Position numbers and translations under genes: made by a program. Source: JAHJUB01 sp041653615 [NCBI: Candidatus Ratteibacteria bacterium] (GTDB taxonomy: Bacteria; Ratteibacteria; UBA8468; MWAK01). Taken from it: DNA of 64,000 nt. The stretch lies in the NCBI GenBank assembly GCA_041653615.1, contig JBAZEZ010000001.1, forward strand, positions 62,001-126,000. The letters run 5' to 3'. Each line of letters begins with the position of its first letter. The stretch's first letter is position 1. Below the pieces are notes generated by a model that saw only the letters and a list, made by a program, of their open reading frames with translations, had not been told where the DNA came from and searched no databases. Positions 22,827 to 31,700 of the stretch are shown piece after piece.

Positions 22827-24365
22827 CTACACCCACACCTTTCTGTCTAAAGCCCGGTACTGAATGGCTTCGGAGATGTGTTCCACCTCTATCTTTTCGG
22901 ATTTATCAAGGTCCGCGATGGTCCGGCCGACCTTCTTCAATTTATCGTAGGAACGGGCGCTCAGGGAAAAACGCTCCATGGCAGCCTTCAAGAGGTTCTC
23001 GGCTTCCGGCGTAAGCAGGCAATGCTCTTTAATCTGCCGGCCGGTTAGGGAGGCGTTGGTTACAGTCTTCTGACCCTGATAACGTTTCGCCTGAACCTGC
23101 CGGACAGACTGAATCCGGTTGCGTATCATTTGAGAACTTTCGCCGGAGGGCCGGTTATCGCTCAAATCGGCAAACGGTACCGGCGGAACCTCCACGTGCA
23201 GGTCAATCCGGTCCAGGAGCGGGCCGGAAAGCTTGCTGCGGTATTTGGCAATCTGCGCCGCCGGACAGCGACAGGATTTCCGGGGATTACCGAGATTGCC
23301 GCAGGGACAGGGATTCATCGCGGCAATCAGGATAAAGGAGGCCGGAAAAGAGACCGAACCTTTAGCCCGGGAAATGTGGACCAGCCCCTCCTCCAGAGGC
23401 TGGCGTAAAACTTCCAGCACGCTGCGGTCAAACTCCGGAAGTTCATCCAGAAATAGAACTCCGTTGTGGGCAAGACTGACCTCTCCGGGCTTGGGTATGG
23501 AGCCGCCGCCGATTAACGCTATATCGGAAACGGTATGGTGCGGATTACGAAAGGGACGGTTCCGGATAAGCCCCTCTTCCGGCAGGAGACCGGCAAGGCT
23601 GTAAACCTTACTGGTCTCAATCATTTCATCGAGGGTAAGCAACGGCAGAATTGACGGAACCCTTTTCGCCAGCATCGTCTTACCGGCGCCCGGCGGTCCG
23701 ACAAAAACAATATTGTGCCCGCCGGCAACCGCCACTTCCAACGCCCGCTTGGCAAACTCCTGGCCCCGGACTTCCGAAAAATCAAAAGGATACTCAGGCC
23801 GCGCTTCAAACAACGCGCCGGATTCCAAACGGAACGGCGCTATCTCTAACTCCCCCTGAAGAAAGGAGACTGCTTCCGAAAGAGTTGACACCGGATAGAC
23901 TTCCAGGCCTTCGACAATCGCGGCTTCCGGAGCGTTTTCCCGAGGCAGGATAATTTTCTTAATCCGATGCTCCCGGGCAAAAACAGCCATCGGCAATACG
24001 CCCCGAACCCGGCGCACTTCTCCCTGCAGGGAAAGTTCACCTAAAATATAGAACCCGGCCAGAGTTTCAGCCGTGAGGGAAGGCATTCTGCTGGTGGCCA
24101 CCAGCGCAACGGCAACCGCCAGGTCGAAGGAAGGACCCTCTTTTCTTATTTCAGCCGGGGCCAGGTTAACGGTAATTCGGCGGTAGGGGAAAGGAAGGCC
24201 TGAATTCTTGATGGCCGGTTTAATTCTATCCCGGCTCTCCCGGACCGCCTGGTCCGGAAGGCCGACGATGGATATCCCGGGCAGACCGCCGGAAACATCC
24301 ACTTCAATCCTTACCGGATAAGCATTGCAGCCAAAGATACCCAGGGAATTGACGGCGGAAATCAT
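22827..24365 (-). CDS. comM: YifB/ComM family Mg-chelatase-like AAA+ ATPase
   Basis: 512 residues, full length for the family. The N-terminal ChlI-like domain reads VDVSGGLPGISIVGLPDQAV; Walker A is VFVGPPGAGKTMLA; Walker B is LFLDELPEF; a zinc-type cluster follows (NPCPCGNLGNPRKSCRCPA); the C-terminal Mg_chelatase_C helical domain ends the protein. In transformable bacteria ComM is a branch-migration helicase that aids integration of heterologous DNA. It overlaps yraN by 4 bp. A decayed copy of its 3-prime end lies at 22014-22086. Confidence 0.95.
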   Translation of the reverse strand: MISAVNSLGIFGCNAYPVRIEVDVSGGLPGISIVGLPDQAVRESRDRIKPAIKNSGLPFPYRRITVNLAPAEIRKEGPSFDLAVAVALVATSRMPSLTAETLAGFYILGELSLQGEVRRVRGVLPMAVFAREHRIKKIILPRENAPEAAIVEGLEVYPVSTLSEAVSFLQGELEIAPFRLESGALFEARPEYPFDFSEVRGQEFAKRALEVAVAGGHNIVFVGPPGAGKTMLAKRVPSILPLLTLDEMIETSKVYSLAGLLPEEGLIRNRPFRNPHHTVSDIALIGGGSIPKPGEVSLAHNGVLFLDELPEFDRSVLEVLRQPLEEGLVHISRAKGSVSFPASFILIAAMNPCPCGNLGNPRKSCRCPAAQIAKYRSKLSGPLLDRIDLHVEVPPVPFADLSDNRPSGESSQMIRNRIQSVRQVQAKRYQGQKTVTNASLTGRQIKEHCLLTPEAENLLKAAMERFSLSARSYDKLKKVGRTIADLDKSEKIEVEHISEAIQYRALDRKVWV

Positions 24366-24739
24366 ATTACATTCTTGGTCAGGGAAATCTTGGGGGTCTT
24401 TTCGGAAAGGTCAACGCCTACAAAATCAAAACGGATGGGCTGGTCAAACTCGCCTGACTTCTGCAGGTAAGCGGAAGCTGATTTTTCCCAGTGGGAAATC
24501 TTGTTTCGAGTTAGAGATTCTATCGGGGTCCCGAAATCTATTCCCCGGCGGGTCCGGACTTCAATAAATACGGTCTCCCGGGCTTCCCGGGCAATCAGGT
24601 CAATCTCGCCGTATGGGGTTTGATAATTACGCTCCAAAATACGATACCCCTGCTTTCGCAAGAATACCTCGGCCATCCTTTCGCCGGTCTGGCCCAACTC
24701 TTTCTTTCCGTCTTTCTTTTTGCCGGGTTCTTCGGGCAT
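24362..24739 (-). CDS. YraN/UPF0102 family endonuclease-like protein
   Basis: About 125 residues from ATG 24739; an in-frame start at 24832 would overlap rplS and is rejected. GQTGERMAEVFLRKQGYRIL and YGEIDLIAREARETVFIEVR show the restriction-endonuclease-like core with the E..D..ExK pattern (QTPYGEIDLIA, VFIEVRTR). Cellular role is poorly defined; it commonly neighbours rplS, rnhB and comM, as here (rplS upstream, comM downstream). Confidence 0.88.
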   Translation of the reverse strand: MPEEPGKKKDGKKELGQTGERMAEVFLRKQGYRILERNYQTPYGEIDLIAREARETVFIEVRTRRGIDFGTPIESLTRNKISHWEKSASAYLQKSGEFDQPIRFDFVGVDLSEKTPKISLTKNVI

Positions 24740-24752
24740 AATGTTACAAGCC

Positions 24753-25076
24753 TTAATGAGCGCTTCGTAACTCCCCGTCCCGCAAATGATACAATTTGGC
24801 CCGTCGGCTCTTACCCGATTTAAGAATCTCAATTTTCTTGAGAATCGGACTGTAAAGAGGCACGATGCGTTCCACGCCTTCTCCGTACGAAACCTTCCGC
24901 ACTGTCATTGTGGCGCCGGTACCGCTGCCCCGCATGGCGATAACCGTTCCCTTGAATATCTGGACGCGCTCTTTTCCGGCTTCAACCACCTTCAGGTGCA
25001 GCGCAACCTCATCGCCGGGCTTAACCGCGGGGATTTCTTTCTTAAACTCTTTTTCAATCTCCTCAATCAGGTTCAT
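24753..25076 (-). CDS. rplS: 50S ribosomal protein L19
   Basis: 107 residues, a typical length. PAVKPGDEVALHLKVVEAGK, RVQIFKGTVIAMRGSGTGAT, FTVR-type core MTVRKVSYGEGVERIVPLYS and SGKSRRAKLYHLRD are diagnostic. It stabilises the interface with the small subunit. It starts a four-gene run rplS-yraN-comM-22107. Confidence 0.97.
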   Translation of the reverse strand: MNLIEEIEKEFKKEIPAVKPGDEVALHLKVVEAGKERVQIFKGTVIAMRGSGTGATMTVRKVSYGEGVERIVPLYSPILKKIEILKSGKSRRAKLYHLRDGELRSAH

Positions 25077-25094
25077 TTTACCTCCGTTACAAAA

Positions 25095-25178
25095 ACAGTG
25101 AATTCTTGAATAGTGAGTTGTGAATGATAACTGCTTTAAATCTTGAATATTTTACTGTTCACCGTTCATTGAATTTCT
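25095..25178. repeat. GTGAATAGTGAA/TTCACCGTTCA repeat (family E)
   Basis: GTGAATTCTTGAATAGTGAG at the left faces TACTGTTCACCGTTCATTGA at the right, an imperfect inverted pair in the rplS-queH spacer that runs slightly into the 3-prime end of queH. A clearer copy is at 53285-53355. Confidence 0.6.
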
Positions 25179-25692
25179 CCCACTCGCTATAAAGACAACC
25201 GCAATAATTTTGATGATAAAGGCCCAGATTTCTGCTTTGGGCGCGTGCCTCTTTCCCGCCTATCCGAAAATCCCGGTAAAGAAACGGAACTCCAACCTTC
25301 TCGCCTATTTCCAAGCCGAGTTCTTTCAGGGCCTGGTGGTCCTGGTAACTGCTGGCCAGAAGCGTGGTGGTAAAAACATCAAAGCCGCCTGTTTTCGCGG
25401 CCAGAGCAACTTTTTCCAGACGGTGCCGCCAACAGAAGAGACACCGACTTCCTTCGCGCTGAGCTCCGACCAATTCGGAAAGAAAACCGGAAAAATCCGC
25501 CGGCTCCACCAACCAGGATATCCGGAGATTCTCAAACAGAAAACCGGCGGTCATCAGCCGCCGCTGGTATTCAGAGTAAGGATGGATATTCGGATTATAC
25601 CAATAACCGGTTAGTTGATTCCCTTCCTTAATAAGCGCTTCTTGAGGACCCAAAACACAGGGTCCGCAGCAGACATGAAGCAGAATACGCAC
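25159..25692 (-). CDS. queH: Epoxyqueuosine reductase QueH (DUF208)
   Basis: 177 residues from a GTG start at 25692. It converts epoxyqueuosine to queuosine in tRNA, the cobalamin-independent alternative to QueG. Cysteine motifs HVCCGPC (N-terminal), CLFCWRHRLEKVA, and YCGCLYSEWEK are all present, matching the Fe-S and catalytic cysteines of the family. TTTLLASSYQDHQALKELG is another conserved block. A minus-strand -10 (TGCTAAAAT, 25707-25699) lies only 6 nt before the GTG, so the mRNA appears leaderless. Confidence 0.94.
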   Translation of the reverse strand: MRILLHVCCGPCVLGPQEALIKEGNQLTGYWYNPNIHPYSEYQRRLMTAGFLFENLRISWLVEPADFSGFLSELVGAQREGSRCLFCWRHRLEKVALAAKTGGFDVFTTTLLASSYQDHQALKELGLEIGEKVGVPFLYRDFRIGGKEARAQSRNLGLYHQNYCGCLYSEWEKFNER

Positions 25693-25698
25693 GTTTTT

Positions 25699-25740
25699 AT
25701 TTTAGCATTAGCGCGGAAGATGCGTCAATTATGTTATAAT
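25699..25740. promoter_or_regulatory. Divergent extended -10 promoters, queH (minus) and 25749 gene (plus)
   Basis: Minus strand TGCTAAAAT (25707-25699) serves queH, 6 nt before its GTG. Plus strand TGTTATAAT (25732-25740) serves the next gene, 8 nt before its ATG at 25749. Both leave no room for a Shine-Dalgarno. Confidence 0.7.
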
Positions 25741-25748
25741 TTTCAAAG

Positions 25749-26135
25749 ATGGAATGGAAATCGTTCGGGGATAATATCTCGGTAACCGGAAACCTGAGGG
25801 AAGTACGCTCGTTAAAATTGCCAGACGCTCTCGGTAATTTCCGGCGTTACCGGGTTACCACCACCTGGGATTTAGACCGGTACGCTTTCACCCGGACGCC
25901 GGCCGTCGGACGTCTGGCCAAAGACAATAAAGAGGGTAAAATCGGCGCGGTGGTAATGGGGCGCAGCGGCGGTTACCTGAAAGTCGGGCGGTTTCCAAAC
26001 CGGCAGACATTTCTTTTTGTCCCGCTGAACAGTCTCAGCCAAAAAGTAAAAAACGGCCTGCTCAAAAACGAGAACTTTGACCTCTTCCTGGAAGGAAACC
26101 TGCTCTTCGCCCGCCTTCGCTCGGCGGAGCTTTAG
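25749..26135 (+). CDS. Hypothetical protein, possibly truncated or extended by a repeat
   Basis: 128 residues, no family recognised. The N-terminal half is a mix of short beta strands (SFGDNISVTGNLREVRSLKL, RRYRVTTTWDLDRYAFTRTP) and the middle contains GAVVMGRSGGYLKVGRF; no signal peptide or membrane helix. The last residues ARLRSAEL are encoded by a hairpin repeat (CCGCCTTCGCTCGGCGG), so the original C-terminus has probably been replaced. The upstream extended -10 and the ATG 8 nt after it support expression. Confidence 0.5.
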   Translation: MEWKSFGDNISVTGNLREVRSLKLPDALGNFRRYRVTTTWDLDRYAFTRTPAVGRLAKDNKEGKIGAVVMGRSGGYLKVGRFPNRQTFLFVPLNSLSQKVKNGLLKNENFDLFLEGNLLFARLRSAEL

Positions 26136-26217
26136 TAAAAACGAGCTTAACAAAACAACACGAGCTTCCGCCTGCGCGCAAGGCTTCGGCGGACACAGTC
26201 GGCGGGCAAAGCCCGCC
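26108..26217. repeat. Cluster of hairpin repeats downstream of the 25749 gene
   Basis: It contains CCGCCTTCGCTCGGCGG, a GCCTGCGCGCAAGGC-like unit and GGCGGGC-aaa-GCCCGCC (26201-26217). The first hairpin encodes the end of the preceding protein. The rest of 26136-26254 shows no gene. Confidence 0.7.
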
Positions 26218-26254
26218 AACGGGAATGACGGGGCTGAAATTTGGAGTTTTTAAA

Positions 26255-26282
26255 TTGACGAATAGATATATCGGAGTAAAAT
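26255..26282 (+). promoter_or_regulatory. Promoter of the 26348 gene
   Basis: TTGACG (26255-26260), 16-bp spacer, TAAAAT (26277-26282). The gene start at 26348 has its own Shine-Dalgarno (GGGGAGG), so this transcript has a normal leader of about 58 nt. Confidence 0.6.
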
Positions 26283-26347
26283 ATGACAGATAAGACAAGA
26301 CATCAGGCTAAAATATTTCTTTTTGATGAGCAAGGGGAGGATTCCAA

Positions 26348-27238
26348 ATGAATACTGTAAAGAGAATAATTTTAAAGGTATTTTTTATAGGTTGGATAGT
26401 TGCGTTAAGCACCAGTTACTCTTTTGCAAGTAGTGAACAAGTTCCATCAGTTGATTTTTTAGTAACATCTTTAAAGATACAAGAAAGCCAAAGTTCCCCT
26501 GCTCTTAGCGTAAAATGGAAAACAATCGGTTTTATTAATGGTGTAAAGACAACAGGAAGTCGTGAAGTTTGGTACGTGCGGACCCCCAAAATTCTATTTC
26601 TGGAATCTAAATATTTTAAAAACGGCGTGTGGCGCATGACCAACAAAGAGCGATACGAAATAGACACTAATTTCTGGAAAGCCATAACAATTAACCCAAG
26701 CGGCGAACAGACGGGTGAATTCGGAACCGGAATTCAAAGTAGCGGATTAAGCAGCGGAGATATGGTTGAAACAGTTTATACTCCCGTAGTTGGTACTGCT
26801 GCAGGATGGACCCTTCTTGATTTGCTTAAAAGCGGCAAAGTCAATATAAATAGCGATAAGAAAGCCATCAATGGTATTCCTTGCTGGGTAATTGAAGGAA
26901 ATAAGAGTTTAGGCTATGAAAAAGATTGGAAGGCTTACCTTGACCCTGCAATCGGTTTTTGTCCAAGATTGATTGAAATTAGCGGCCCATCAGAAGAAAG
27001 AACGGTTTCTTTCGAAGAATACACGCAGATTAAAGGCGGGGTATGGTTTCCTAAATCTATGGTTATGACTAAACGAGGGACAGACGCAAATGGCAAGTCT
27101 TACGAAAATAAAAGCGTGTTTTCAATTACAGATGTATCTGCCGGTGTAGCAGTGTCTCCGGAAAGTACTTCCATAGATTTTCCATCAGGAATTACATTGC
27201 GTGATTTAGACACCGAGAGACGATTAAAAGCGAATTGA
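26348..27238 (+). CDS. Exported LolA-superfamily-like (outer-membrane lipoprotein sorting-type) protein
   Basis: 296 residues. The N-terminal basic segment and hydrophobic helix (VFFIGWIVALSTSYSFASS) form a signal peptide. The body is predicted mainly beta: VKWKTIGFINGVKTTGSREV, WYVRTPKILFLESKYFKNGV, KAYLDPAIGFCPRLIEISGP, GGVWFPKSMVMTKRG. These resemble the half-barrel strands of LolA/MucB-type proteins annotated as outer membrane lipoprotein-sorting protein. No LolB or LolCDE is nearby. Its base composition is visibly more AT-rich than its neighbours and codon use differs, which could reflect recent acquisition. Isolated between repeat fields. Confidence 0.5.
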   Translation: MNTVKRIILKVFFIGWIVALSTSYSFASSEQVPSVDFLVTSLKIQESQSSPALSVKWKTIGFINGVKTTGSREVWYVRTPKILFLESKYFKNGVWRMTNKERYEIDTNFWKAITINPSGEQTGEFGTGIQSSGLSSGDMVETVYTPVVGTAAGWTLLDLLKSGKVNINSDKKAINGIPCWVIEGNKSLGYEKDWKAYLDPAIGFCPRLIEISGPSEERTVSFEEYTQIKGGVWFPKSMVMTKRGTDANGKSYENKSVFSITDVSAGVAVSPESTSIDFPSGITLRDLDTERRLKAN

Positions 27239-27273
27239 TATAAAATTTGGTGGGCGATGTTGGAAGAACTGCC

Positions 27274-27488
27274 GGGAGGGGGCAGAGCCCCTCCCCTACA
27301 TTAATGATTGAAAACGAGATTCTTCGCTTACGCTCAGAATGACACAGCGGGCTCGATAAATTGAGCCCCTACATTAACGGCGCCGAGCAAGCTCGGCAAC
27401 TACAAAAAATCCAGTAAATGTTGAAGTGGTGTGGATTCCCGCTTACTACACGCGGGAATGACAAAAAAAGACAGGCGGGACGCCTGTC
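27274..27488. repeat. Array of five different hairpin repeats
   Basis: In order: GGGAGGGG-N6-CCCCTCCC (27274-27295), GAGATTCTTCGC...CAGAATGACA (27316-27344), GGGCTC...GAGCCC (27349-27368), GCCGAGC-aa-GCTCGGC (27382-27397), ATTCCCG...CGGGAAT (27435-27459) and GACAGGCG-gga-CGCCTGTC (27470-27488). Four are followed by a CTAC or CTACA tail. The stretch 27239-27510 contains no gene. Confidence 0.85.
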
Positions 27489-27510
27489 CTACTACTCGTT
27501 TTACAGTTTT

Positions 27511-27690
27511 TCTTCAAGCGAGGATTGTCTGTTTCGCAGAACTTAGCGGAGAGACGGAAACAAGACAAGCAGAATGAGGGTATGAGTATCCGTGGCTCAT
27601 ACGGAGTAGTATTGAGAACACGGAGAGTCTCATACCCGAATTGCGTAGTCTTGTCCGGCTCGCAGGTTGTTCAGCGAACCAGACAGCCGA
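27511..27690 (+). ncRNA. Candidate structured RNA, copy B
   Basis: Plus-strand helices: P1 TTGTCTG (27525-27531) plus TTCGC (27533-27537) with GCGAA (27674-27678) plus CAGACAG (27680-27686); P2 GACAAG (27564-27569) with CTTGTC (27650-27655); P3 GGGTATGAG (27578-27586) with CTCATACCC (27629-27637); P4 TCCGTG (27589-27594) with CACGGA (27619-27624). It shares ordered sequence blocks with 17675-17850, but P1-P3 differ in sequence while still pairing. It ends 4 bp before the rpsG stop and is convergent with that gene. No plus-strand gene follows, favouring an independent RNA. Confidence 0.6.
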
Positions 27691-27693
27691 GCG

Positions 27694-28164
27694 CTACCAC
27701 CGATAATGCGCAAACGCCCTATTGGCTTCGGCCATGCGGTGAACTTCATCCCGACGCTTAATAGTCTCGCCTTCGCCCTTATAAGCATCCAGCAGTTCCC
27801 CGGCGAGTTTCTCGGACATCGGTTTTCCTTTGCGCTTGCGGATTATATCCAGCATCCAGCGGATAGCCAGAGACAAGGAACGAGCCGAAGGAACTTCCAT
27901 CGGCACCTGGTAGGTGGCGCCGCCGATTCGCCGGCTGCGCACTTCAACCCTGGGACGGGCATTATCTAAGGCCTTTTTCAAAACGGCGGTCGGATTTTCT
28001 TTGGTCTTCTCGCCGATAATATCCATCGTCCGGTAAAAACTGGCGCGGGTAGTGCTCTTCTTGCCGTCATACATCATTAAATTAATGAATCGGGAAATCT
28101 CCAGGCTATTATACTTCGGGTCCACCAACATCTCTCTTTTGCTTGCTTTTCTACGTCTTCCCAT
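27694..28164 (-). CDS. rpsG: 30S ribosomal protein S7
   Basis: 156 residues, normal length. The N-terminus MGRRRKASKREMLVDPKYNS and blocks SRFINLMMYDGKKSTTRASF, ARPRVEVRSRRIGGATYQVP and EVHRMAEANRAFAHYRW are diagnostic. It nucleates assembly of the 30S head. Shine-Dalgarno GGAGT is 5 nt upstream. It is the last gene of the block: fusA and tuf do not follow, and tuf is instead at 40470. Confidence 0.98.
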   Translation of the reverse strand: MGRRRKASKREMLVDPKYNSLEISRFINLMMYDGKKSTTRASFYRTMDIIGEKTKENPTAVLKKALDNARPRVEVRSRRIGGATYQVPMEVPSARSLSLAIRWMLDIIRKRKGKPMSEKLAGELLDAYKGEGETIKRRDEVHRMAEANRAFAHYRW

Positions 28165-28167
28165 AGG

Positions 28168-28554
28168 TTACTCCGCCTTTGTTTGTTTGGGCATCTTGGC
28201 ACCGTAACGGCTTCGGCTGGTCTGACGTCCTACCACGCCTACGGCATCATAAACTCCGCGCACCAGATGATATCTGACGCCGGGCAAATCCTTAACGCGG
28301 CCGCCTCTCACCAGCACGATTGAGTGTTCCTGCAGGTTGTGCCCGACACCCGGAATATAAGCGATGACTTCCTCTTTATTCGAGAGGCGCACCTTGGCGA
28401 TTTTACGCAACGCCGAATTAGGCTTTTTAGGCGTCATTGTCTTCACGTAAAGACAGACACCGCGCAAAAACGGGTTTCCGTCTAAAGCCCGCGCTTTAGA
28501 GCGTCTGGAACGCTTCTTTCGCATTCCTCTGACTAACTGGTTTATCGTCGGCAT
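28168..28554 (-). CDS. rpsL: 30S ribosomal protein S12
   Basis: 128 residues. [40 protein letters not shown] and [20 protein letters not shown] are diagnostic decoding-centre segments, with the lysines of [11 protein letters not shown] present. It is 3 bp upstream of rpsG and preceded by AAGGAG. The spacer to rpoBC is filled with two hairpin repeats (28576-28690). Confidence 0.98.
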   Translation of the reverse strand: MPTINQLVRGMRKKRSRRSKARALDGNPFLRGVCLYVKTMTPKKPNSALRKIAKVRLSNKEEVIAYIPGVGHNLQEHSIVLVRGGRVKDLPGVRYHLVRGVYDAVGVVGRQTSRSRYGAKMPKQTKAE

Positions 28555-28575
28555 ATTGATTGCTCCTTATTGATA

Positions 28576-28690
28576 GCGACCCGGAAATTTTATTCGCCGA
28601 AGCCAGTTTTTGGCGTAGACGGGGGTCGCGCTACTACAATACGTGCGATCCGCCTTTGCCAAGGCTACGGCGAGACGAAGTAAATCGCAC
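28576..28690. repeat. Two hairpin repeats in the rpoBC-rpsL spacer
   Basis: GCGACCC (28576-28582) pairs with GGGTCGC (28623-28629) and is followed by a CTACTACA tail. GTGCGAT (28643-28649) pairs with ATCGCAC (28684-28690) around CCGCCTTTGCCAAGGC. They lie just upstream of the rpsL Shine-Dalgarno and may affect readthrough from rpoBC. Confidence 0.75.
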
Positions 28691-28700
28691 CGTTACATTA

Positions 28701-31700
28701 CTAAGCGTCCAGGGGATTTATTTTCCCTTTCTTTTTTGAATCCGAATGCTTTTTAGTATCGGTCTCAATGTCCAAGGGGTTTTTTGGCTCCTTCTTTTTC
28801 GCAACCGAATGCTTTTTATCTCCGGACTCACCATTTAGCGATTCCAGCTCTTTATCCTTCATCCGGTTCTCTCTGACCGTCCGGAGAAAAAAGCCGGTAC
28901 CGGCCGGAATCAACCGGCCCAAAATCACGTTCTCCTTAATTCCCAGGAGCGGGTCGTCCACCCCCATCAAAGCCGCGTCGGTCAAAACGCGCAGGGTCTC
29001 CTGGAACGAAGCGGCGGAAATAAAACTTTCGCTTGCCAGGGCCACCCGAGTGATACCCATCACCAGAGGCTGCAGCGTAGCCTGCTGTCCGCCATCCGCT
29101 TCAATCCGTTCGTTCTCCCGGGTGGCGCGCACGCGGCTGATTGCCTCTCCCTCCAGGAAGAGTGTATCGCCGGGTTTTTCAATACGCACCCGGGAAAGCA
29201 TCTGACGGATAACTATCTCGATGTGCTTATCGTTCAGGGCAACGCCCTCCAGGCGGTAAACCGACTGAATTTCATTAAGAAGGTATTCGTGAACTTTGTG
29301 TTCACCGCCGATACGCAAAAGATCGTCAAGGTCCACCGCACCTTCGGTCAGTTTTTCACCAACCTGAACATAAGAACCGTCGCTGACTAGGAGATGTTTA
29401 TCGAACGGAATCAGGTAGGACTTGACCAGGTCGGAAACAACGCTGGAAATTTTAACCACCCGCTGATTCTTTTCGTTTATCTCCGTAGATATTTTCCCGT
29501 CTATCTCCGAAAGAATGGCCGGATTCTTAGGCCGCCGCGCTTCGAAAAGTTCGGCAATCCGGGGCAATCCGCCGGTAATATCCTGAACACGGCCGGTCAA
29601 CCGGCGCGGGATACGCGCCAGGTTATCGCCGGCAAGCACTTTCTGACCATCTTCCACCATCGGGTGCGTATCCACCGGCAGATAATGCGAATCTATCTTG
29701 TTGCCCGCGGAATCCCTGACTACAACCACCGGAGCGATATCTTCCTTGTGGCTGATAATAACTTTATGGGAATGCTTGGAAACTTCATCCAACTCTTCTT
29801 TGAAAGTGACGCCGAGCTTAAGGCCTTCGTAACTGGCCACCCCCGACTTTTGCGCCACAATCGGCAACATATAAGGGTCGCGCTTCAAAAGAGAGGTCGC
29901 TTCTTTATCCCGTGTCTTGGAATGAACAATGTCTCCGTCTTTAACCTGCAGGATGTCGCCGACTTGGGCCAGATAATGCTCCACTTCCCTGCCGCGCTCG
30001 TCAATCAGCGCCAACTTTGCTCCCCGGTTCAAAACCACCGTCTGGCCGAGCCGGTTGACCGCCGAGAAAAGACCCTGGAATTTAACGGTATAATTAACCG
30101 CCTCTTTTTTCTGCTTAATATCTTTCTGCTGCCGAACCTTCACCTCGGTTTCACCCACAATCCGGCTGGCCGTTCCGCCGATATGGAACGTGCGCAGAGT
30201 AAGCTGGGTGCCGGGTTCGCCGATGGACTGAGCGGCCACGATACCCACCGCCTCTCCTATTTCAACCATCTTGCCGGTGGTGAGATTCCAGCCGTAGCAT
30301 TTCTGGCAAAGCCCACGCGGAGCTTTACAGGTCAAAACCGAGCGTATCCGGAACTTTTCAATGCCCATTTCCTCAATCCGGGCGGCAATTTTTTCCGTTA
30401 TCAACTCATTGCTCTCTACAATAACTTCATCATTGACGATATCCACAATCCGGTCAACCGCCACCCGGCCGATAATACGGTCGCCCAGGGGGACCATCAA
30501 CCTTTCTCCGTCCCAAACCGGAGTAACCATAACGCCGGAATTGGTCTGACAGTCATCAATAGATATCACCATATCTTGAGAAACATCAACCAGACGCCGC
30601 GAGAGATATCCGGCGTTGGAAGTTTTAAGGGCGGTGTCAACCAGACCTTTGCGTCCGCCGTGGGTGGAGATAAAATATTCCATGACCGTAAGACCTTCCC
30701 GGAAATTGGCGATAACCGGCGATTCGATAATCTCTCCGATGCCGCCGGTAATCTTTTTGGTCGGCCTGGTCATCAAACCGCGCATGGCCATCAGCTGGGT
30801 TACCTGCTGCTTGTTGCCGCGGGCTCCGGATTGAACCATCAAATAGATGGGGTTAATCAAGAATTTATTTTCCAGATCGTTCTTCAACGAGGCGAAAAGA
30901 TGCTCGCTCAAACGGCTGGTGCAGGAAGTCCAGGTGTCGACAACCTTATGGTAGCGTTCGCCTTCGGTAATAATACCCTTGCGGTAATCGCTCTCAATCC
31001 GATGTACCTCTTTCGCGGTGGTTTCCACCAGTTCTTTTTTGTCTTTCGGAACCGCCAGATCGCGAATACCGATGGTCAGGCCGGAACGGGTGGCAATCTG
31101 GAAACCAACGTCCTTTGCCCGGTCCAAAAATTGGGCGGTTTTTTCATAACCGAAACGGTTATAAATTTCCTTAATCATCCGGCCTAAAATCTTGCCGTCC
31201 ACCAGATTATCGTGGTATTCCATACCGCCGGGCAAAAGTTCATTGAAAAGGATGCGACCCGGCGTAGTCTCAACAATCGCCCCGTTCATTCGTACCCGGA
31301 CCGGCTGGTGATAGGAAAGATATTCCGCGTCCAACTTCCTTAAGACCTCATCGACACCGGCGTAAACGGCAAATTTACCCCCATCCGGGGAAAGAGTGTT
31401 GTTTTTAAGGGTCAGGTAATAACAACCCAGAAGCGCTTCCCGGCTCAAGTTGATGATGGGCTTGCCGCTAGACGGGGAGAAAACATGCGTTGAAGCGTTC
31501 AGTATCAGCTGAGCCTCCATCTGCGCCTCTACGGAAAGCGGCACGTGGACAGCCATTTGGTCACCGTCAAAGTCCGCGTTAAAGGCGGTACAAACCAGCG
31601 GGTGAAGTTTAATTACGTTCTCCTCAATCAGGCGCGGGTAAAAAGCCTGAATGCTCAACCGATGCAAAGTCGGCTGCCGGTTAAGGAGAATCGGATGGTT

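Noticed and set aside
27274-27690. CRISPR array
   Set aside because: The repeats differ from each other and lack regular spacing or unique spacers; no cas genes are present. No CRISPR array was seen anywhere in the window.
29394-31187. Plus-strand open frame of nearly 600 codons opposite rpoBC
   Set aside because: It is an antisense shadow of highly conserved beta-prime coding sequence, with no family motif, no Shine-Dalgarno and implausible composition.
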